A stretch of DNA of 26,014 bases from Rhypophila decipiens (lineage: Eukaryota; Ascomycota; Sordariomycetes; Sordariales; Naviculisporaceae). The notes below the pieces were generated by a model. The model had not been told where the DNA came from and did not search any database. It was given only the letters and a program-made list of their open reading frames with translations. The DNA lies in the NCBI GenBank assembly GCA_033297075.1, contig MU858340.1, positions 1 through 26,014 on the forward strand, given 5' to 3'. Made by a program: the position numbers and the translations under genes. Below, piece by piece: positions 8,991 through 19,034 of the stretch; the first letter of the stretch is position 1; every line of letters starts with the position of its first letter.

Positions 8991-10676
8991 TTAATCCGTC
9001 ACTGTCATCAGGTCCCCAGCCAGTAGAGTCTCGTCTCTACTCTGCTTCAAGAACGGGAGAAGAGCCGTCCCGCCGGTGCCTGTCAGCTCAGGATTCTGAT
9101 GACTGCTTCCCTTCCTCGTCCTCGCTGTGTTGTGACTTTCCTCGCAGTCAACAGTAGTGACGTCGCCGACTTCTCCTTCTGCTTCACCTGCGTGTCTGAT
9201 CCTGTCTTTCTGATTCTTGTCCCCATTCGCCATCAATGAGGTTGACGCAGTGGCCAGATTCACGATTCCCTTCGCGCCAGCCCCGCCATATCCGGCCATT
9301 GCTTGCCCGTTGTGCCCAGCTACAACAGCGACCTGACTCTGCTGTCTCGATGGAATGATGATATACCTCGTAACCAGCTGCAAATGCTTGTTCCTAAATT
9401 CAGCCAGCGCCTTGGTCGCCGTCTTGAACGCCCTTATCAAATCGGCAAGTCCAGCAGTCTCATCCCCATCGCTCGTCATGTTTGGACCGTGAAGCAAAAC
9501 CTGGGAGATGACCCCCCGGAACCCACCACCACCGTGCTCCATGACATACTCCAGAAACTCACGATGACGACGCGGCATATATGACCGAACCTCTTGATGG
9601 AAACTCGTCGTCTTTTCACTTGGCCCTTTCAACTCCGTCATGTCAGACTCGGGCTGACTATTCCCACTACTGCTATGTTCCACACCGAGAATGATGTCCA
9701 AAAACTGGATGAGCGAGCTCTGTCCGTTGGAGCCGCCGCGTAACTGGCGATATTGGCCCTTGCGAGTTTGACCCTCGGCTGATGGACCTTCGTCGTAAAA
9801 GACACCCAGTGGAAGACCGGCTGCGGCCATGTTCTTGCTTCCTGCTAGAAATGGACGGATGCGGTGGTAGAATGTGTGGGGGTCACATTTGGCGTGCATC
9901 TTGTCGAGGATGTGGCCCATTTTGGCGATGCAGGTTGAAATTTCGACGAGGGACTTTGTTGCGCAGAGTATGGCTGCTTGATGAGCTTTCCAAGTAGGAT
10001 CCTTGGGTGGTTGAGGTTCGGGTATGAAGTCGTCGGGCGAGGATTCATCTCCACTGGGTGTGGTGGAAAGGAGAGATTGAAGGGTATCAAGACCTTGGAG
10101 GAGAATAGGAATGATGTAAGCCCCTTGGGCCTCGATGGCTACGCTGACCATGTAGAACCATGATTCGTCTTGGGTCCCTGTGAAGGTGTGTAGGGCGTCG
10201 AGAGAGTCTACGTCTGTAAAATCGGCGCTGGGGTGGGAAGAAGTAAAGTTCCACAGATTGAACGACGCAAATGTGGCTGTCGGAGGAAGGCCCAAGATAT
10301 CGGATATTTGGAGCAGCGGGACGGTTACTGGGGGAGGGAGCACATCTGCTGGCTCTGCGCCGCCCCAGATGTAGCCATGGGCAAAGAAGGTGAGAATCAG
10401 GTAGGCCCGTCTTCGTTCGTCCTCTGTATGGAGACGGTCCAGGGCCAGGACGGGGAGCTTGTTGATGTGATCCCGGACGGTGTTGTCTTGGATGTGCGAG
10501 GCGAGACTTTGGATCAAGGATTCCCAGGGAGCATAGTATGGGTCTGGCAGTCTCGAAAGAGGCACTCTGTCTGGGAGGAAGCCATTGCCAGTGACGTCGA
10601 ATCTGGGAAGGAGAGCTTGGAGGGCTGTTTGGCGAGTGCCGGCTATCGATTGCGGAGGTACTTCGTATGGAGACAT
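8991..10676 (-). CDS. BNA2: indoleamine 2,3-dioxygenase (561 aa)
   Basis: This heme enzyme oxidises L-tryptophan to N-formylkynurenine, the first step of the kynurenine route to NAD and of tryptophan catabolism; it is cytosolic in fungi. Single exon; the start is the ATG at 10676, and the frame extends upstream without another ATG. Family features in order: DPYYAPWE (about residue 45), RAYLILTFFAHGYIWGG (about 90-106), LLQISDILGLPP, YMVSVAIEAQGA, CDPHTFYHRIRPFLAGS (about 264-280), GGSNGQSSLIQFLDI (about 314-328), SYMPRRHREFLE, and FRNKHLQLVTRYIIIPS, whose His (about 431) matches the proximal heme ligand. The conserved end motif GTGGTALLPFLKQ is present. A disordered insert of roughly 80 residues (about 447-530) separates the heme helix from that end motif. 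Divergent from kynureninase across a shared promoter region. Fungi carry several IDO subtypes; I cannot assign which. Confidence 0.95.
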   Translation of the reverse strand: MSPYEVPPQSIAGTRQTALQALLPRFDVTGNGFLPDRVPLSRLPDPYYAPWESLIQSLASHIQDNTVRDHINKLPVLALDRLHTEDERRRAYLILTFFAHGYIWGGAEPADVLPPPVTVPLLQISDILGLPPTATFASFNLWNFTSSHPSADFTDVDSLDALHTFTGTQDESWFYMVSVAIEAQGAYIIPILLQGLDTLQSLLSTTPSGDESSPDDFIPEPQPPKDPTWKAHQAAILCATKSLVEISTCIAKMGHILDKMHAKCDPHTFYHRIRPFLAGSKNMAAAGLPLGVFYDEGPSAEGQTRKGQYRQLRGGSNGQSSLIQFLDIILGVEHSSSGNSQPESDMTELKGPSEKTTSFHQEVRSYMPRRHREFLEYVMEHGGGGFRGVISQVLLHGPNMTSDGDETAGLADLIRAFKTATKALAEFRNKHLQLVTRYIIIPSRQQSQVAVVAGHNGQAMAGYGGAGAKGIVNLATASTSLMANGDKNQKDRIRHAGEAEGEVGDVTTVDCEESHNTARTRKGSSHQNPELTGTGGTALLPFLKQSRDETLLAGDLMTVTD

Positions 10677-10775
10677 GTCCAACGTCTGTGGAAAATGGGC
10701 TTCTCTTTTAAAATGAGTAAAATGCGATGAGGAGACCACAATATTGTAAAAACTAGAAATAAGGTTTGCCAGGAA

Positions 10776-10783
10776 CTATATAC
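10776..10783 (-). promoter_or_regulatory. TATA-like box of the dioxygenase gene
   Basis: The minus strand reads GTATATAG here, about 100 bp upstream of the dioxygenase ATG at 10676. Spacing and composition fit a TATA element. Confidence 0.45.
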
Positions 10784-11254
10784 GGGACCCTAGAACTAGA
10801 CCATGGATAAGGTCAATTGATCGTATCATGTACCCCAGCCAACAATTCTATCGTCTATTCAACCCCCTCTGCCCCTTTTTTCGGGCGTCATAGCTCTTTC
10901 GTCTCAACTCTTGATCCGCCTCCCGCGTCTGTGAACACGACTGTCATATCGGCCCAAGCCATCAAGTGACATGGGTTTGATGTCATTGAAGTCCCTCCAG
11001 GCTTCCAAGCGACAACCAACCATGTCAATTTCGTGTCGTAAAAGATTTCCGCAGTGGATTTTAGGACGGATATCGACGGCAATGGGTATCAAAACCTGGT
11101 GTTCGGTGCAGTTTTTCGACGACTCCCAAGAAAAGGGGACGCTAATTCTCCGGAGCGGAAGCTCGGATGGCGGAAGACGGATGGCGGATAAGTGCGGAAG
11201 AGATGCAAAGGTGGGTCCCGATGCTCTTTGGTCTGCACCTTCTCTGGCACCTTC

Positions 11255-11267
11255 CCAATTGCCCAAT
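11255..11267 (+). promoter_or_regulatory. paired CCAAT boxes
   Basis: Two CCAAT pentamers (11255-11259 and 11263-11267) lie 8 bp apart, about 190-200 bp upstream of the kynureninase ATG. CCAAT is the site of the fungal HAP/CBC complex. Functional use is inferred. Confidence 0.4.
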
Positions 11268-11366
11268 GACGAGACGAATTAGCTCCGATCTAGTGACCAT
11301 GTGGTTGGAGAAAGGAATCAAGGTTTTGGAGGCGGTCGATAATGCAACTGAACCATGACGACCAGA

Positions 11367-11372
11367 TATAAG
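11367..11372 (+). promoter_or_regulatory. TATA-like box of the kynureninase gene
   Basis: TATAAG (within GATATAAGAAG) lies about 89 bp upstream of the kynureninase ATG at 11456. Confidence 0.45.
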
Positions 11373-11455
11373 AAGAACCGTAATATCTCATCCTCAACCA
11401 CGCCAGAACCAGACATCATTACCATCTTTACAATTCATTCATCCCAACTCACACA

Positions 11456-13078
11456 ATGTTCTTTTCAAGTGAACTAATCTCAAAGACCAAGCTCATTCGA
11501 GCCGGCCAAACGCCAAAATTTCCCTCCGAGGCAACAACACGGGAATACGCAGAAACTCTGGATGTCCAAGACAAATTGGCCCCATTACGACATGACTTTC
11601 TCATCCCCACTGTCTCTTCTCTCAAGAAAAAGGCCCTCACGGGTACAAAGCCTCAAGACGAAGATTCCGAGCCTTCGATTTACCTTATTGGCAACTCCCT
11701 CGGTGCCCAGCCCAAGACGGTGAGGAAATACCTCGACGCTCAGCTGGAAACATGGGCGTCAATCGGTGTAAACGGTCACTTTACGACCATGGAGAACTCG
11801 CCCCTCACAAGCTGGCAGGACATGGCCGAGGACTGTGCCCGGAAATTTGTTCCCATCGTCGGTGCGGCTTCATCCAGCGAGGTGGTCGTCATGAACACGC
11901 TCACCGTGAACCTCCATCTCATGCTGGCGAGTTTTTACCGGCCCACGGAGAAAAGGCACAAGATCATCATTGAATGGAAACCGTTTCCCTCGGACTGGGT
12001 AAGAATTCCTCCACTCGAATTTTGTAACCTGAAACTGACCATTTGACGCCAAAAGTACGCAGTCCAATCGCAAATAGAATGGCACGGCCGGTCCCCATCA
12101 ACCTCGATGATCGAGGTCCAGCCAGATTCCGATTCCGATTCGGGATTGTATCTCTCCACAAAGTCAATCCTATCAACCATCGACGCCCATGCCGACTCCA
12201 CTGCTCTGCTCCTCCTCCCCGGAATCCAGTATTACACCGGCCAGCTCCTCGACATGCCGCTCATCACCAAGTACGCCCAAGAACGGGGTATCGTTGTAGG
12301 CTGGGACCTCGCGCACGCGGTGGGCAACGTCGAGCTAGCCCTCCACGACTGGAATGTTGACTTTGCGGTCTGGTGCACCTACAAGTACGTCAACGCCGGG
12401 CCGGGGGCTATCGGCGGTGCCTTTGTTCATGAGCGACATGGAAAAGTTATGCCGGCATCTCAGCATGTGAACGGCAATGGTGCCAACGGAACAAATGGCC
12501 ACTCCCACTCACATGGTCAAACGGCGGGTGAAATGAAGTTCACCCCCAGACTAGCAGGCTGGTACGGCAACGACAAATCCGTGCGGTTCAACATGGAGCG
12601 GACCTTCCAGCCGACACCGGGTGCTCAGGGATGGGTCATTTCGAACCCGTCAGCTGTAGACTTGGCCTCGTTATCTGCTGCGCTAGAGATCTTTGGCAAG
12701 ACGAGCATGAAAGACTTGCGGGACAAGGCGTTGGTCATTACAGGGTATGCCGAGTTTCTGCTTAACAAGGTGCTTGCTCAAACAACATCGGATATAAATT
12801 CGAACGGCGTGAATGGCCATGATGGACAGAAAAAGGAGGAGGCTTTGTTCAAGATTATCACGCCAGCGAATCCGCTCGAGAGGGGGTCGCAGTTGAGCAT
12901 CTTGCTCGCGGACAAGCCGGGTTTGTTGGAGAAAGTGAGCAAGGCGCTGGAGGAGAATGGGGTTGTGTGTGATAAGCGCAAGCCGAATGTTATTCGGATT
13001 GCGCCCGTGCCCTTGTATTGCACCTTTTTTGATGTTTGGCGGTTTGTGAAAATTTTTGAGGAGGCGGTTAGGGGGTGA
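11456..13078 (+). CDS. BNA5: kynureninase (521 aa, 2 exons)
   Basis: A PLP-dependent hydrolase that cleaves kynurenine to anthranilate or 3-hydroxykynurenine to 3-hydroxyanthranilate, releasing alanine; cytosolic. Exons are 11456-11998 and 12056-13078. The 57-bp intron has a GTAAGA donor, CTGAC branch and AAG acceptor, and splicing joins FPSDW to YAVQSQIEWHG as expected for the family. Landmarks are SIYLIGNSLGAQPK, VVVMNTLTVNLHLMLASFYRPT, LLPGIQYYTGQ, GWDLAHAVGN (Asp about 265 and His about 268 contact the cofactor), and WCTYKYVNAGPGAIGGAF, whose Lys (about 291) is the Schiff-base lysine. LAGWYGNDK and the PGAQGWVISNP motif follow. Two Asn/Gly/His-rich inserts (about residues 318-335 and near 425-440) look disordered. 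The ATG at 11456 follows CACACA and precedes the family's YAETLDVQD motif. Divergent from the dioxygenase. Confidence 0.95.
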
Positions 13079-13318
13079 TGTGGGTGGGCCACGATGAGTG
13101 TGGAATGATACATACAGCGTAGTGACAATATCATAAAGAGCGAGACTGGTAAAAGAAACTTGAAGTTCAAATACACAGTACTGGTTCCGTTAATTAACGA
13201 AACGTTACTCCGTAGATATAATACTGTGGTGCAAGTTGGTGAGAATGCCAGGAAGAAAACAACAAATAAAAGTGATCTCTTGTGGGAGAGGTGGTTTATC
13301 AGAAAAGAGAAAAGGGGC

Positions 13319-13324
13319 AAAAAA
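13319..13324 (-). terminator. RNA polymerase III T-run terminator
   Basis: Six consecutive T residues on the minus strand lie 10 bp after the 3' end of the tRNA-Asn gene, which is the normal Pol III stop signal. Confidence 0.8.
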
Positions 13325-13334
13325 TTAGATATTA

Positions 13335-13408
13335 CTCCTCCGGGAAGGCTTGAACTTCCAACCTCCTGATTAACAGTCAGACGCGCTAACCAATTGCGCC
13401 ACAGAGGA
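13335..13408 (-). tRNA. tRNA-Asn (anticodon GTT)
   Basis: The 74-base minus-strand sequence folds as a cloverleaf. The 7-bp acceptor stem is TCCTCTG/CGGAGGA with one T·G pair, the D stem GCGC/GCGC, the anticodon stem TCTGA/TCAGG and the T stem GGAAG/CTTCC. The anticodon loop is CTGTTAA, giving GTT. The discriminator base is G and there is no intron. The internal A box (TGGCGCAATTGG) and B box (GTTCAAGCC) are present, and a T6 terminator follows. It lies between the convergent end of kynureninase and the NmrA-like gene. Confidence 0.95.
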
Positions 13409-14726
13409 TTGATGTTATGATGGTTTTAAAACTGTGCTTATGAGTTCCGCGGCCCACCAGGGCTTGGCAATGGATGGCTTTCTTCCGTCTTGGCCAATCT
13501 GACTGTGTGGAGACCAACCCGAGCTGTCAAAGACACGGGAAACCCCCCGCCTTGAAACAATCCTTTTCTTTTTTGTCCCTGTTCCATTCCAGATCTCAGA
13601 GAAGGCACCAGTTTTCGCCTATCCTCTTCTCGTAGCACAATCGGCTTCGTATTGGTGGCGTTCGTTCCACGATTCTGTAGGGGTCCGATCCAGCGGCTCC
13701 GGGCCAGCCAATCCGCCCAGAGTCTCCAGCAGACGGGCCGCATCATGGGGTCGCTTCTGAAAGTTCCATACTGCAAAGTTCCTTTTTCTTTTCTGCCGCA
13801 GCAACAGCAGCGCAACAGCAGCCTATCCGTTAGCTTGAATCTATCCCCCATTCAATGCCACGATCCCTGTTCCATCAAAGCAACACCGAAAGACGATACA
13901 ACCACCCCAACCGCAAACCAGGGATAATTAGTGTTTCTTTTCCCACGCCGTCGGGACAAACGGGACAGCCACCACCACTTTTAACTTGACTGCAACAACG
14001 AAGAGTTTGACATCCAGCCTGTGGAACGATGCATAAATTACACATGATGAGATGCGAAAATGCAACCACAAGGCACAATAAGCACCATTAACCGCCATTA
14101 GACATGGAGAACAGAACTTCCGCTCCCCTTTCCCCGGTCTTAGCTTGTTTTGCCTCATGCCCCATGCACCCGCAAGTTCCAACGAGGGTATAACTTCTTA
14201 ACTGGGACCAAGTATTGAACGTTCTGTTCGGGGTTTAGTCGGTTCTTCTTTTTTTCTTACCGCCGGTCTGGGAGTTGGGATTTGGGAACTTTCGGCTTAC
14301 CTTATCAAAAGTGCCAAACTGCGAAACCGCCAGAACCAGTCTTCCTGTTGGATAGCTCCCAAATATTGATGGATTGCGGTATCCCAGACGGGGTAGTTGG
14401 TTCCTGACGAGACGGAATAGGACGAGTCCAAGATGATATGTCAACATGTCAGTGCGAAAAGCAAGGCATTTTCGTTTTTATTTATTTTCCGAAGGCAACC
14501 TGTGAATTGATCCTATTCGGGGAGGTGGCTATCTTGCCTAGTTCATGACTACCAGGTCATAGAGTAGACTAGGGACTGGCGATCTTTTTATCTTGCCCCC
14601 CTTTCGCCCCTTTTCCCGACAACTTGTTGATATACGGTTCCTGCTCCCCAAAGGCTCCGTGGTTATTCCCGCTGGTCCTTTCTTGCCATAACCACCTGAA
14701 CCTTTTTATACGCCGTATACAACATC
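13409..14726. other. gene-poor region between tRNA-Asn and NmrA-like gene
   Basis: About 1.3 kb without a convincing gene. The longest ATG-started frame (minus strand, 13438-13851, 137 codons) is Arg/Cys-rich and overlaps another frame on the opposite strand, so I leave it uncalled. A CAG/CAACAG-rich patch lies near 13797-13822. The right end should contain the promoter of the NmrA-like gene. Confidence 0.45.
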
Positions 14727-16435
14727 ATGGATCCGATAACACACCCCACCACGACGACGAGGCGCAAACTGCTGGTGATAGGCGCAACCGGAAAGCAAGG
14801 GCGCGCCCTGATCCAGGCTCTCGTCTCACCGCCGTCAGCCCCAAGAAGCCATCCCACAACGACAGCTGCTGCAGCCGCCGTATCGGCCGACAAAGACACC
14901 AAGGCCGTAATAGTCACCACCTCGGAGGCCGACAGCAGGGTAGGCACACCCTCCTCCCTCAGACCAGATCCTCCGACAATATCATGGGACATCCTCGCCG
15001 TGACACGAAACCCGTCCTCTCCCCGCGCCAAGTCTCTCCTCCAGCTTCTTCCTTCCGCCGCCGCCGCCGCCCCAGAAACAGAACCACCAAGCCACCACAC
15101 CATATCCCTGATACAAGGCGACCTCGACCAACCGTCCACAATCCGCGCAATCTTTTCAGATCATCAAATATGGGGCGTCTTTACGGTCCTAATGTACCCG
15201 GGCGTGGGCAAGACGTCAAAAATGACAGATGACACACAGCAGCACATTGAAGTTCGGCAGGGGAAACTAGTGGCGGACTTGGCGACCGAGTTTGGCGTCG
15301 ACGTGTTTGTTTACTCGAGCTCGTTGCCTGCGCCGCTGGAGGAGATGAGCGAGGAAGAGAGGAATCCCGCTGATGGGGATAAACTTGCTAATGAGGGGTA
15401 TATCAAGAGCTTGGGACTGGATAGGAGCCATCATGGGAATCAAGAAGGCAAGAAGGGCCTGAACTGGGTGTATGTTTCCATCGTTTCTTATCTCTGTGCC
15501 TCAGGCTGAGATGCTGAGAGGAGTAGGTTGGTTATGAGTGTGACCTAGACACTAGCTAACTTGCTGGAACGAACAGGATCATTCGACCGGGATTCTTTAT
15601 GGAGAATTTGGAAGGCTTCCTAGGAAGTATAACGGTTACTGTCTTTCGAGAAGGTTTGAGCGAGGACGCGACTCTCCCGCTCATTGTAAGTTACTACGGA
15701 GACATCCAGTTCGTGAGAGCTCTGTTGCTGATGATGTCTCGACTCACTAGGCAACGAGAGATATAGGAGAGGTCGTGTCCGGGATATTTCGAGTAAGTCT
15801 GGTCTCTACCAACTGGATTCCTTCAGTCAGCGGCCGCGAGGAAAGGCAGAAAAATTACTAACTCTTTTCACTAACAGGACCACACACGATTCCTCCACAA
15901 AACCCTAGCCATCACCTCCGGCACAGTGACCATGCGCGATGTCATGGCCGCCCACCAACGAGCAACAGGGAAACCCATCCCAGCTATTCCAGCCGCCGTG
16001 GCGAAGCTGCTCATCAAGATGAATGCCGGAACAAGGAGGGTGTACGTAACCTGCCTTCCTCATTACCTACCAACCTTCCATCTCATCAAAACCACAGCTT
16101 GCCCCCGTGAATGAGGACTAACAGCTGTGTGAATTCCTAGATTAAAACTATACCAACTAAGCCACGACGCCCGCCTCCGAGGAAACTACTACCCCGAGTT
16201 CGACGCCCAGTGTGCCCTTGCGAGGTCGATATGCCATTTACACAGCTACGAGGAGTGGAGGAGGTTACCTGCCGATGGTGAGACATCCTCTCCAACAGCT
16301 GTTAGGGTTTCCGTCTCGGAGAATGGACGGCCTGGTACGGCGGGGACGGGAACAGACTCGGCCGCGACCGGGTTGGGCTTCGAGGCGGGGTGGAATCAGG
16401 TCTCTCTTTGGAAGTTGGTTACTGGGCGGTCTTGA
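14727..16435 (+). CDS. NmrA-like NAD(P)-binding family protein (450 aa, 5 exons)
   Basis: Exons are 14727-15469, 15577-15685, 15751-15792, 15878-16041 and 16141-16435. All four introns (107, 65, 85 and 99 bp) have GT…AG ends, most with CTAAC-type branch sites, and the spliced frame is continuous. The N-terminus has a Rossmann motif, LLVIGATGKQG (residues 15-25). NmrA-like blocks follow: LIQGDLDQPSTI, WGVFTVLMYPGVG, VDVFVYSSSLP, WVIIRPGFFMENLEGF, LPLIATRDIGEVVSGIF and FLHKTLAITSG. NmrA-like proteins are atypical short-chain dehydrogenases. The Aspergillus prototype binds NAD(P) and restrains a GATA nitrogen regulator; others are reductases. An Ala/Ser/Thr/Pro-rich insert (about residues 33-100) interrupts the usual compact Rossmann start, and a roughly 50-residue tail follows SYEEWRRLP. 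Which role applies is unknown. Confidence 0.88.
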
Positions 16436-18095
16436 GACTCTTTCATCTGGCTGGTTTGCGAATGCTTGTGTTGCCAAGTTTGCTGATTGGGTTGTTATTA
16501 GTGTGGTGGTCACTGTTGTGAACATCTTGAGTCGAGTTTTGATGCCAGAAGTGTTTGCCATAAGAGAAAGAGCCGACGGTCTGAGAGGAGGCCGCTGATA
16601 TGGAGGGTATGAGTTGGACGTTGGTTACTGGCTTTGGACATTAAGCTTTCTTTTTTTCTTTGGTCATGATACGAAGGATGGCTGAAGCATCGGGGAGGTG
16701 CATCCTGCATTGCATTGAGATTAGCAGATATGAGTAATTGGCTTTACAACGATCACTATGATTATCAGCCAGACTGCAACTCTGGAATGTGAGCAACAAC
16801 AACATCGTGTTGCCCTGGGTCTTTCCTGGCGTTGAGTTTGCCATGTTTGTCCAACTTTTTGTGGTGGTGTCGATGGTTCGTATTCTTGACGAGTATCGCG
16901 AAATACGACTCAGCATACGATTCGAAACCGGTCGTAATAATCCGACTTGTACGGTGTTTTTGCGAGGCCGGTGTGTCATCTTCAACTGCCGTCACGGGGC
17001 GTGATGCAAGCTCCGTGCATGATTGGATAATATGTGGTGGTGAGACTGACCCAAATATCGGAATCATTTTGGTCAGAAAGGGTCACGACATGAATTGTAC
17101 GACCCAATCTTGGTTTTCCTTACCGGGCAGTCAATGTCAATAAATACGGGAAGGAGGGTAGTGGTGTGTCGGGGCCGACTCGGCTTACGGGCGCCAAGCC
17201 ATGCCCGGTTCTCGGGAGCCCGGAAGATTGGAACGGAGCGCCAAGATAGCGGGTCGCTCCGCGGAGATGTGCAGATCTGGAGGCTCAGGGGATCAACAAA
17301 CGTCATAACCGCTTCTTTACCATGGGGACCGTTGGACGCTAGTACCCAATCAGCTCGTCATGTTTGGTTTCTTTTAGGTAAATAAAGCGTAACTTTGCCG
17401 GCTGGGCGGTCGTTTTTGTTACCTGAAAAGTTGAGACCTTTTCATCGTCATTCTTGACCGTCGTTTTGCCAGTGTTTTGTCCCTTCTCTTGTTCAAGTTG
17501 CAGTGTTTTTCTCGGTTGACGCTTGTACCTCGGGAGGATTCATTTGGTCTTGTTTAAATTAGGAATTCGTTACCTAATAAAGATGGAGACACAACATGTT
17601 TTCGTGCCATGGTCGATGGATGGCGGAATCCGAGCGACTGCCACGGGGGCCGGAGCAATAAAGTTTGTACTTCTTCTCTCTCTTTAATAATTGGGCTGGT
17701 CCGTTTCGATATGTTTCAAGACATACGTGGTTTGGCCTCGACAATCCTCATCGCCACCACCACCAGGGTCATCCGCCATTAGTTCCGGCAGACCTTGTTG
17801 TACAAGCGGACTGTTGCAGGTGAGCAGGCTGAGCACAGACGGACTCTGGGGTCGCTCAAGTTCGAGTTGGAGATCCACTAGACTGGATTGTGGAAGCCAA
17901 AAGGGCGGATACAAACCTTAAATGAACTCGAAGCAGGTGCGTCATCCATTGCCGTCCTGATATCGGATCCACCGGTGGTTAACAGGAAGAACGCCATTGC
18001 TAGTCAAAAGTTAGAACGGAAGCCACTCTCTCTCACACATCCCGATCAAACTTCAGCACTCCTGCAGGTCAAATCCATCGTTGGACGTCCTCACC
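16436..18095. other. gene-poor region upstream of the HPP-family gene
   Basis: About 1.66 kb with no convincing gene. The best ATG frame (minus strand, 16765-17067, 100 codons) has no recognisable features. A GC-richer patch around 17165-17275 contains short inverted repeats such as GGAGCG…CGCTCC. The left part is the 3' flank of the NmrA-like gene and the right part the promoter of the HPP-family gene. Confidence 0.45.
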
Positions 18096-19034
18096 ATGCC
18101 GCGATGGCATCTCGACATAGATCGATACCTTAACCCTGTCGTGGCCCCGTCAATTCTCCCGCGGCTACCATACCCGATTGCTCACTTTTGCGGATATAGA
18201 ACGGAAAAGACACACCGTTCCATACCATTGGGGAATCTTATCGTGGTGTTCTGGTCAGTCATCGGCATCTTTGCGACACTATCCTTGATTGGCCTTATTG
18301 GACAAAATGTGCCCTCTTTTGAGTCCAACGGGGTGCCTGTTATAGTGGGGAGTTTTGTAAGTCGACCGCTTGAAGGGATCCGGGATGAGAGGTGAATGGC
18401 TAATCGTCTGAATCAGGGCGCCGCTGCTGTGCTCGACTTTTACGCCATCGAGTCACCCCTTGCTCAGCCCCGGAATGCCATCGTCGGCCAGCTGATTGCC
18501 TCGGTCACGGGTGTGTCCATCTGCAGATTATTCATGCTCAGCTCCAACTTCGAGTCGATAAGATGGGTGGGTGGTGCGCTCTCTTGCGCTGTGGCTACCG
18601 GCTTGATGGCTTTGACGGGTACTGTCCACCCTCCAGCGGGCGCCACGGCTCTGATGGCTGTTGCCGACGACCAAGTCGCCAAGCTAGGATGGTTCTTGAT
18701 TCCTGTCGTCATGCTGGGCTGCGGGGTCATGTTGCTCATGGCATTGCTGGTGAATAACATCCAGCGTCGTTTTCCGGTTTACTGGTGGACTCCGGAGACG
18801 ACTGGAGAGTACTGGTGCAGGGAGGTCACGCCGGGAGAGAGACCATCTGTGGAAACTTCGCATGACAACAAAAGCGCCGCCTGCGCGTCGACGAGCTCGG
18901 GGGATTTGGAGATGGCCACGTCGATCGAGGACCAGCCTTTGGTCATCACTAAAGGCCTTGTTCAAGTGCCAAGGAACTTTTACCTTTCGATCGAGGAGAA
19001 GAAAATGTTGGAGACGCTGAGTTTGCGACTTTAG
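18096..19034 (+). CDS. HPP-family integral membrane protein (292 aa, 2 exons)
   Basis: Exons are 18096-18356 and 18417-19034. The 60-bp intron has a GTAAGT donor and CAG acceptor and joins VIVGSF to GAAAVLDFYAIESPLAQPRN. The start is the ATG at 18096 in a CACC context; the frame is open upstream but has no earlier ATG. The HPP motif that names the family is at residues 158-160 (TGTVHPPAGATAL). Hydrophobic segments lie at about 46-69, 79-97, 108-127, 137-156 and 177-199, so four or five membrane passes. The C-terminal about 80 residues are polar. Some plant and cyanobacterial members are organellar nitrite transporters; the role in fungi is not established. Its 3' end faces the CorA-like gene, 73 bp away. 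Confidence 0.9.

Larger units (their letters stand above)
10677..11455. promoter_or_regulatory. bidirectional promoter region of the dioxygenase-kynureninase pair
   Basis: This 779-bp stretch separates two divergent genes of one pathway and holds no supported ORF. It contains a TATA-like box near each end, a pair of CCAAT boxes, and GATAAG motifs at 10806-10811 and 11187-11192. GATAAG matches the binding core of fungal GATA factors (nitrogen regulation). Whether these motifs are used is inference. Confidence 0.6.

Noticed and set aside
13438..13851. 137-codon minus-strand frame right of the tRNA
   Set aside because: Starts with ATG but is Arg/Cys-rich, has no recognisable features and overlaps an open frame on the other strand.
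16212..16598. 128-codon plus-strand frame overlapping the last NmrA-like exon
   Set aside because: The splice-joined frame gives a continuous NmrA-like C-terminus (LSHDARLRGNYYPEF…SYEEWRRLP); this one is a different frame over the same bases.
16765..17067. 100-codon minus-strand frame downstream of the NmrA-like gene
   Set aside because: ATG-started but without any domain-like pattern, in a region where several overlapping frames are open.
17235..17270. GC-rich patch with short inverted repeats suggesting a structured RNA
   Set aside because: Only six-base arms, no covarying or family structure visible; not enough to call an RNA gene.
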